DNA of 64,000 nt from Glutamicibacter halophytocola (GTDB lineage: Bacteria > Actinomycetota > Actinomycetes > Actinomycetales > Micrococcaceae). Positions 58,966-64,000 of the stretch are shown one piece after another. The notes under the pieces are model-generated. The model saw only the letters and a list, made by a program, of their open reading frames with translations. It was not told the DNA's origin and made no database searches. The translations under genes and the position numbers were made by a program. The DNA lies in assembly GCF_001302565.1 (NCBI RefSeq), contig NZ_CP012750.1, positions 3,782,001-3,846,000 on the forward strand, written 5' to 3'. Each line of letters starts with the position of its first letter. Positions within the stretch are counted from its first letter, which is position 1.

Positions 58966-59747
58966 CAGGCTTTCTCCAGTCTCAGGTCTTGAATGTGTTC
59001 GGCAATGGCTTCGACGTCCGCTGGCAACAGGGCGTCATCGGTAATGAGGGTGTCAATGGCGTCAAGTTCAGCAATTCGATACAGGCCCTTGGTGCCCCAC
59101 TTGCTATGGTCGGCCAGCAAGACGCGGCTGTTGCTGCGTTCCAGGAAGAGGCGGTTTACTTCGACTTCCATCATGTTTGGCGTGCTCAGGCCATCTTCGA
59201 TGCTGAATCCGTGGACACCCATGAAGCATCGGTCCACGTGCAGGGAGGAAATCGCTGCCGTCGCCAAGGGCCCCACCAGGGCATCTGACACGGTGCGCAG
59301 GCCACCGGTTAAGAGAACGGTTTGGCCTTCTGCAGGAGCGTCTTGGAGCAGGTCGGCGATGCGTGGCGAGTTGGTCACGACAGTGATGCGCGGGATCTGG
59401 CGCAAGGCTCGTGCCAGCGCAAAAGTGGTGGTTCCCGAGGTTAGGGAGACCGACATTCCTGGTTCAACCAGCTTGGCAGCCGCCGTTGCAATGGCTGCCT
59501 TTTCAGGCAGCTGAAGAGCAGATTTGCTGTGGAACCCCGGCTCATCCGCCGAAGATCCGGGCTGCAACTCGGCGCCACCGTGAACTTTGTGCAGCTCTCC
59601 GTCTTTGACCAACTGGTTGAGGTCACGTCGCACCGTCATGTCTGATACGCCAAATTCGGCGGCAAGGTCCGCAACCTTGGCCGCTCCGGCAGCGCGCACG
59701 CGCTCAAGAATCAGTTGTCGGCGACGGCCGGGCAGGTTCTCACTCAC
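58965..59747 (-). CDS. DeoR-family regulator of galactose genes
   Basis: A 260-residue repressor: helix-turn-helix at about residues 20-45 (AKVADLAAEFGVSDMTVRRDLNQLVKDGEL with the family motif VRRDL, then KVHGGA) and a phosphosugar-sensing domain (SLTSGTTTFALARAL, LLTGGLRTVSDALVGPLA, LLADHSKWG). Start GTG at 59747 has GGAGACC in front. First gene of the galT-galK-galE operon and divergent from the alpha-galactosidase gene. A galactose phosphate is the likely inducer. Confidence 0.92.
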   Translation of the reverse strand: MSENLPGRRRQLILERVRAAGAAKVADLAAEFGVSDMTVRRDLNQLVKDGELHKVHGGAELQPGSSADEPGFHSKSALQLPEKAAIATAAAKLVEPGMSVSLTSGTTTFALARALRQIPRITVVTNSPRIADLLQDAPAEGQTVLLTGGLRTVSDALVGPLATAAISSLHVDRCFMGVHGFSIEDGLSTPNMMEVEVNRLFLERSNSRVLLADHSKWGTKGLYRIAELDAIDTLITDDALLPADVEAIAEHIQDLRLEKA

Positions 59748-59799
59748 AGGGTCTCCATATCTTCCTCGCCACAGCGCGACACTGTTGGTTCGTCTTCAC

Positions 59800-59827
59800 A
59801 ATATAAACACAAGTCTGTTTATTTCAA
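59800..59827 (-). promoter_or_regulatory. Promoter of the DeoR-galTKE operon with inverted repeat
   Basis: On the minus strand TTGAAA (59822-59827) and TATATT (59800-59805) are spaced by 16 bases. The inverted repeat ATAAACA-N6-TGTTTAT (59803-59822) fills the space between them and is the best operator candidate for the DeoR protein. Confidence 0.68.
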
Positions 59828-59835
59828 CACCCTTG

Positions 59836-59864
59836 TTGTTTGATTATGTTCATTCTATTATGAT
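59836..59864 (+). promoter_or_regulatory. Promoter of the alpha-galactosidase/ABC operon
   Basis: TTGTTT (59836-59841) and TATGAT (59859-59864) with a 17-base spacer, followed by a leader of about 48 bases. The spacer includes TGTTNATT-type repeats (TGTTTGATT and TGTTCATT, 10 bases apart) and CAACA-N4-TGTTG overlaps the -35, all typical of DeoR-family binding. Confidence 0.7.
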
Positions 59865-59918
59865 CTAACGCACACCAACTGACAACGTTGCCCTACGCTA
59901 CTCAAAGAGGAACGCACC

Positions 59919-62186
59919 ATGACTCATCATGCGGAACAACTAAACATTGACGCACAGCGCCTTGTTCATTTGAACAGTGGCAACGTGTCAGTGCTGATCG
60001 ATCTTGGCTGGCAACAACTGCCATCCATCGTTCATTGGGGCGCCAGCCTCGGAGAGCTGAATTCCCATCAGGCTCGCAGCCTCGCTGACGCCAACATCAA
60101 CCACCTCACCTCGAACAACCAGGACCTGGCGGTGCGCGCAGACATCCTCGGCTCCCAGCACGCCGGCTGGGCAGGACGCCCCGGGCTCAGTGGCACCCGG
60201 GCAGGCCATGACTGGTCGCCACAGTTCACTGTTTCTTCGGCAACGCTCGAAACCGCAGATGCGCAAAAGGCCCGCCTGGCCGGAGAGCTGACCACCGCTG
60301 CTGCCGCCACGTTGAGCGTCAACGCCTCGGACACCGAGTCCGGACTTGAGCTGGACGTTGATATCGAACTCACCGAACAGGGAGTCCTCAGGGCCCGTGG
60401 GACGTTGCGCAATACCGAAGCCAGCGCGTATCAGGTCCATGAGCTTGGGCTGCTGCTCCCACTGCCTACCAATGCCAGCGAAATCCTCGACTTCGCCGGC
60501 CACTGGGGCAAAGAACGCGTTCCACAACGTCGCGAACTCACCATCGGCACCCACCTGCGCGAAAACCGGAAGGGGCGCACCGGAGCCGACTCCAGCTATG
60601 TGCTGAACGTTGGAGAACCAGGGTTCAATTTTGCCAGCGGAGAGCTTTGGGGCCTGCACCTGGGATATTCAGGCAATCAGCGCGTGTGGGCCGAAAAACT
60701 CTACGATGGCAACCGCGCGCTTGGCGCCAGCGAATTGCTGATGCCCGGAGAAATCGAGCTCAACCAGGACGAGAGCCTGAGCACCCCGTGGATCTACGGT
60801 GTCTACGGCGACGGCTTGGATGATCAGGCCCACCGGCTGCACAGCTGGCTGCGCGCCCGCCCCGCGCACCCGCGTCGCGCCCGTCCAGTCACACTCAATG
60901 TCTGGGAAGCGGTGTACTTCGACCACGACGAAACCAAGCTCAAGCTGCTGGCTGATCGCGCTGCGGAACTTGGCGTAGAACGCTATGTACTTGATGACGG
61001 CTGGTTCGGCTCACGCCGGGATGACACCTCAGGCCTCGGCGACTGGACCGTGTCACCCGAGGTATGGCCGCAGGGCCTGAACACCTTGATTGAGCACGTC
61101 ACCTCCTTGGGCATGGAGTTCGGCCTGTGGTTTGAACCAGAAATGGTCAACGTGGATTCCGAGGTTGCCCGCAGCCATCCCGAATGGATCATGGCGCCCA
61201 GCGGCCGGCTTCCGCATGAAAGCCGAAACCAGCAAGTGCTGAACCTGGCCATTGAAGAAGCCTACGCGCACGTGCGCGACCAGATGGTTGCCGTACTTGA
61301 GGCCCACGACATTGCCTACATCAAGTGGGACCACAACCGCGATTTGCTTGAAGCCGGCAATCAGCTCACTGGCAAGGCATCTGTGCATGCCCAGACCCAG
61401 GCCGCGTACCGGCTGATGGCCGAGCTCAAGGAACGCTTCCCCGAGCTGGAAATCGAATCCTGCTCCTCAGGCGGCGCCCGCGTGGATCTCGGAGTCCTGG
61501 AATACACGGACCGCGTCTGGGCATCTGACGACATTGATCCATTCGAGCGCCAGCAGATCCACCGTTGGACCCAGCAGCTGATCCCCGCAGAACTCATGGG
61601 GTCGCATGTTGCCTCGGGCGCATCGCACACCACCCACCGCAATCACAGCTTGCACTACCGTGCCGGCACCGCATTCTGGGGACATATGGGCATCGAGTGG
61701 GACCTGACAGAAGCTGATCTGGAGGACATGCAGGAACTGCGAGCCTGGATTGAATTCCACAAGCAGCATCGCGAGCTGCTGCACACCGGGCGCCTCGTGC
61801 GCGTTGACCAGTTCGATTCCTCTTTGGACATCCACGGAGTCGTCAGCCAAGACCGCACCGAAGCGCTCTTTGCCGTCGTGAGCCTGGCCCTGGCGGACAC
61901 GGATCCCATCGGGAAGTTCAGATTTGCCGGGCTGGATAACTCCTTGAACTACGAAATCGTCGACGTCACACCCGGATTCCCGGCGAGCGCCGAGTACCAG
62001 AAGCGCCACCCGCAGTCCGCTCACCGCGAATTGAACATGCGTTTGCCAGGCTGGTGGCCAGTGGAGGAACCAGCCACGCTCAATGGAGCAGGGCTGCAAA
62101 AAGCCGGAGTCTTCAGCCCCTGGCTCAACCCAGAATCACTGCGCATCCTGCACCTGCGCGCCATCAGCAATGAAGGATCCAAATGA
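59919..62186 (+). CDS. GH36 alpha-galactosidase
   Basis: A 755-residue cytoplasmic alpha-galactosidase for melibiose or raffinose-type sugars. It shows LNVWEAVYFDHDETKL, VLDDGWFGSRRDDTSGLGDW, nucleophile Asp471 in YIKWDHNRDL, SCSSGGARVDLG and acid/base Asp537 in RVWASDDIDPFER. It is a clear homologue of the enzyme at 31336-33486 but sits in a different operon. AGAGGAACG precedes the ATG. It overlaps the first permease gene by four bases, so its substrate is probably brought in by that importer, and the galactose released feeds the divergent galKTE genes. Confidence 0.95.
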   Translation: MTHHAEQLNIDAQRLVHLNSGNVSVLIDLGWQQLPSIVHWGASLGELNSHQARSLADANINHLTSNNQDLAVRADILGSQHAGWAGRPGLSGTRAGHDWSPQFTVSSATLETADAQKARLAGELTTAAAATLSVNASDTESGLELDVDIELTEQGVLRARGTLRNTEASAYQVHELGLLLPLPTNASEILDFAGHWGKERVPQRRELTIGTHLRENRKGRTGADSSYVLNVGEPGFNFASGELWGLHLGYSGNQRVWAEKLYDGNRALGASELLMPGEIELNQDESLSTPWIYGVYGDGLDDQAHRLHSWLRARPAHPRRARPVTLNVWEAVYFDHDETKLKLLADRAAELGVERYVLDDGWFGSRRDDTSGLGDWTVSPEVWPQGLNTLIEHVTSLGMEFGLWFEPEMVNVDSEVARSHPEWIMAPSGRLPHESRNQQVLNLAIEEAYAHVRDQMVAVLEAHDIAYIKWDHNRDLLEAGNQLTGKASVHAQTQAAYRLMAELKERFPELEIESCSSGGARVDLGVLEYTDRVWASDDIDPFERQQIHRWTQQLIPAELMGSHVASGASHTTHRNHSLHYRAGTAFWGHMGIEWDLTEADLEDMQELRAWIEFHKQHRELLHTGRLVRVDQFDSSLDIHGVVSQDRTEALFAVVSLALADTDPIGKFRFAGLDNSLNYEIVDVTPGFPASAEYQKRHPQSAHRELNMRLPGWWPVEEPATLNGAGLQKAGVFSPWLNPESLRILHLRAISNEGSK

Positions 62187-63103
62187 GTTCCACCGCCCCC
62201 TACCGTTCATTGGGCGCCGCAAAGCGCAGCCGCCGTTCGCGCCAGGACTTGCGCCTGGCCCTGATCTTCCTGACTCCAGCAGCCATTGGCTTTCTCGTGT
62301 TTCTGGTCTGGCCAACCCTGCGGGGAATCTGGCTCAGCTTCACCTCCTACAACTTGCTGACCCCCGCCGAATTTGTCGGTTTCTCCAACTACACGCGCAT
62401 GTTCGGCGACCCCGTATTTTGGCAATCCATGCGGGTCACCGTCGAATATGTGGTGATCAATATTGGCTTGCAGACAGCGGTCGCACTGGTCATTGCGCTG
62501 CTCATGCACCGATTAACGCAGTCCACAATTCTGCGCGGCATCGTGCTCATGCCCTACCTGGTGTCCAACGTGGTCACGGCGATCGTCTTCTTGTGGGTAT
62601 TGGATGTCCAGTTTGGTGTAGCCAACCAGATTCTCGAGTGGATTGGCGTGGACAAGATTGGCTTCCTCTCCGATGAAACCTGGGCGATTCCAACCATCGC
62701 GTTGATCAACGTATGGCGCCACGTCGGCTACACGGCGCTGTTGATCTTTGCCGGTCTGCAGATGCTGCCCAACGATGTTTTTGAAGCAGCCAAGCTAGAC
62801 GGAGCCGGCGAATTCCGGTCCTTCTTCTCGATAACAGTGCCGCTGCTTCGCCCCATCCTTGCACTGGTGCTCATCATGACGGTCATCGGCTCCTTCCAGG
62901 TATTCGACACAGTCGCGGTGACCACCGGGGGCGGTCCGGCCAACGCCACCAACGTCCTGCAGCTCTACATCTATGACGTTGCCTTCGGACGTTTCCAGTT
63001 TGGATATGCCTCGGCCATGTCTGTAGCCCTGCTTCTCGTGCTTGGCATCATCACCTTCATCCAATTCCGCTTGACCCGCGCCGGGTCTAGCGACATGAAC
63101 TAA
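62183..63103 (+). CDS. Sugar ABC transporter permease (MalF/MsmF-like)
   Basis: A 306-residue CUT1-type permease with a basic N-terminal tail, six helices and the EAA loop FEAAKLDGAGEFRSFFSITVPLLRP. ATGA overlap with the alpha-galactosidase gene. Similar arrangements import raffinose-family oligosaccharides or melibiose. The binding protein is not in the window and may lie beyond position 64000. Confidence 0.93.
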   Translation: MSSTAPYRSLGAAKRSRRSRQDLRLALIFLTPAAIGFLVFLVWPTLRGIWLSFTSYNLLTPAEFVGFSNYTRMFGDPVFWQSMRVTVEYVVINIGLQTAVALVIALLMHRLTQSTILRGIVLMPYLVSNVVTAIVFLWVLDVQFGVANQILEWIGVDKIGFLSDETWAIPTIALINVWRHVGYTALLIFAGLQMLPNDVFEAAKLDGAGEFRSFFSITVPLLRPILALVLIMTVIGSFQVFDTVAVTTGGGPANATNVLQLYIYDVAFGRFQFGYASAMSVALLLVLGIITFIQFRLTRAGSSDMN

Positions 63104-63115
63104 CGGCGGTTCACC

Positions 63116-64000
63116 ATGACAACGACAACAGCTCGACGCGCAGCGATGGATGTGGCACCAAAGCCTACAAAAAATCGCCGGAAGGTCTCACCGGGACGAA
63201 TTGTGGCCTGGGCGGTCATGATCCTGGTCATTATCGTCACCCTGTTCCCCTTCTATTGGATGCTGCGCACCGCACTGTCCACCAATCCCGGGCTGCAGGC
63301 CAATCCGGCTTCCTGGTTGCCGCCAGAATTCACCCTGGGCGCCTTTGAACGGGTATTGGGCCTGCAGGACACGGAGCAGGCAATTGCTGAAGGCGGGTCG
63401 GGCACGCAGCTGAATTTCTGGCGGTACCTGTTGAACTCGGTATTTGTTTCAACACTTATCACCGTGTGCCAGTTGGCGTTCTCCGCGATGGCAGCCTTCG
63501 CTTTTTCCCGCTTGACCTGGCCTGGACGAGACAAGGTTTTTGCCATTTTCATCGGCGGCCTGATGGTTCCCTCGATTTTCACCCTGCTGCCAAACTTTGT
63601 CTTGATCAAGCAACTAGGCCTGATCGACAACCTTGTGGGCATTGCGCTGCCCACCATGTTCATGACCCCTTTTGCGGTATTTTTCTTCCGGCAGTTCTTC
63701 CTGAATGTGCCCAAGGAAATCGAAGAGGCTGCTTTGCTTGATGGAGTCTCCAAGGTGGGGATCTTCTTCCGCGTGGTTCTTCCGATGTCCAGTTCGCCAA
63801 TTGCCACCCTGGGAATCCTGACTTACATCACTTCGTGGAATGACTACTTCTGGCCCTTGATGGTCTCGTACACGGATTCGTCGCGGGTGCTCACCGTCGC
63901 CTTGGGCGTCTTCCGTTCTCAGTCTCCGCAATCGGGAACTGACTGGGCCGGGCTTATGGCTGCAACGCTCATCGCGGCACTGCCAATGATTGTTCTCTTC
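63116..64000 (+). CDS. Sugar ABC transporter permease (MalG/MsmG-like), partial
   Basis: The first 295 codons of a CUT1-type permease; the gene runs off the window end with no stop. It has a basic tail, then FPFYWMLRTALSTNP in the first helix-loop unit and the EAA loop IEEAALLDGVSKVGIFFRVVLPMSSSP. Start ATG at 63116 is 12 bases after the partner permease, with a weak GGCGG ribosome site. It should be the second half of the channel formed with 62183-63103. Confidence 0.9.
   Translation, partial: MTTTTARRAAMDVAPKPTKNRRKVSPGRIVAWAVMILVIIVTLFPFYWMLRTALSTNPGLQANPASWLPPEFTLGAFERVLGLQDTEQAIAEGGSGTQLNFWRYLLNSVFVSTLITVCQLAFSAMAAFAFSRLTWPGRDKVFAIFIGGLMVPSIFTLLPNFVLIKQLGLIDNLVGIALPTMFMTPFAVFFFRQFFLNVPKEIEEAALLDGVSKVGIFFRVVLPMSSSPIATLGILTYITSWNDYFWPLMVSYTDSSRVLTVALGVFRSQSPQSGTDWAGLMAATLIAALPMIVLF

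Overview
The window reads as a chromosome segment of a high-GC actinobacterium. Start codons include several GTG, ribosome sites are AAAGGAC/GGAGG-like, and genes overlap by ATGA throughout. The gene content points to the Micrococcaceae (Arthrobacter/Glutamicibacter type); that placement is an inference from gene content, not from a marker gene. Almost all of the 64 kb is carbohydrate or polyol catabolism. I see no rRNA, tRNA, CRISPR array, phage gene or transposase.

1-25.5 kb is a myo-inositol supercluster. An operon on the minus strand (21155 down to 11784) encodes iolC, an aldolase-like barrel protein, iolD, iolA, iolE, iolG, iolH and one further TIM-barrel protein. iolR (GntR) and iolB lie on the plus strand at 5.1-6.8 kb, and an IolT-type MFS importer at 9.9-11.4 kb. 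Interleaved are three LacI-controlled modules, each with a Gfo/Idh/MocA dehydrogenase: one with a ribose/inositol-type ABC importer (1-4.7 kb), one with a hydroxypyruvate-isomerase-like barrel (6.9-9.8 kb) and one with a second TIM-barrel protein (21.5-24.8 kb). In total there are four Gfo/Idh enzymes and five xylose-isomerase-like barrels in about 21 kb. This suggests that several inositol isomers, methyl-inositols or keto-sugar intermediates feed one trunk. A nitroreductase of malonic-semialdehyde-reductase type and a second MFS transporter close the region. Sites resembling the corynebacterial IolR motif recur upstream of these units.

27-45 kb is a beta-mannan/galactomannan locus: a secreted GH26 mannanase, two ROK regulators, a LacI-like protein with no DNA-binding domain, a GH36 alpha-galactosidase, a five-gene oligopeptide-type ABC importer, a GH2 beta-mannosidase, a BadF-type sugar kinase and a ROK glucokinase. 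Long mannan would be cut outside, oligosaccharides imported, and galactose and mannose units released inside.

45-64 kb is a galactan/galactose locus: a large secreted GH30 endo-galactanase-like protein, a LacI repressor with two matching operators, two permeases, a binding protein and a GH42 beta-galactosidase (a gan-like set), then galE-galK-galT-DeoR on the minus strand divergent from a GH36 alpha-galactosidase and two further ABC permeases. The last permease runs off the window, as does the ATPase at position 1. Neither sugar ABC importer of the galactose region carries its own ATPase in the window.
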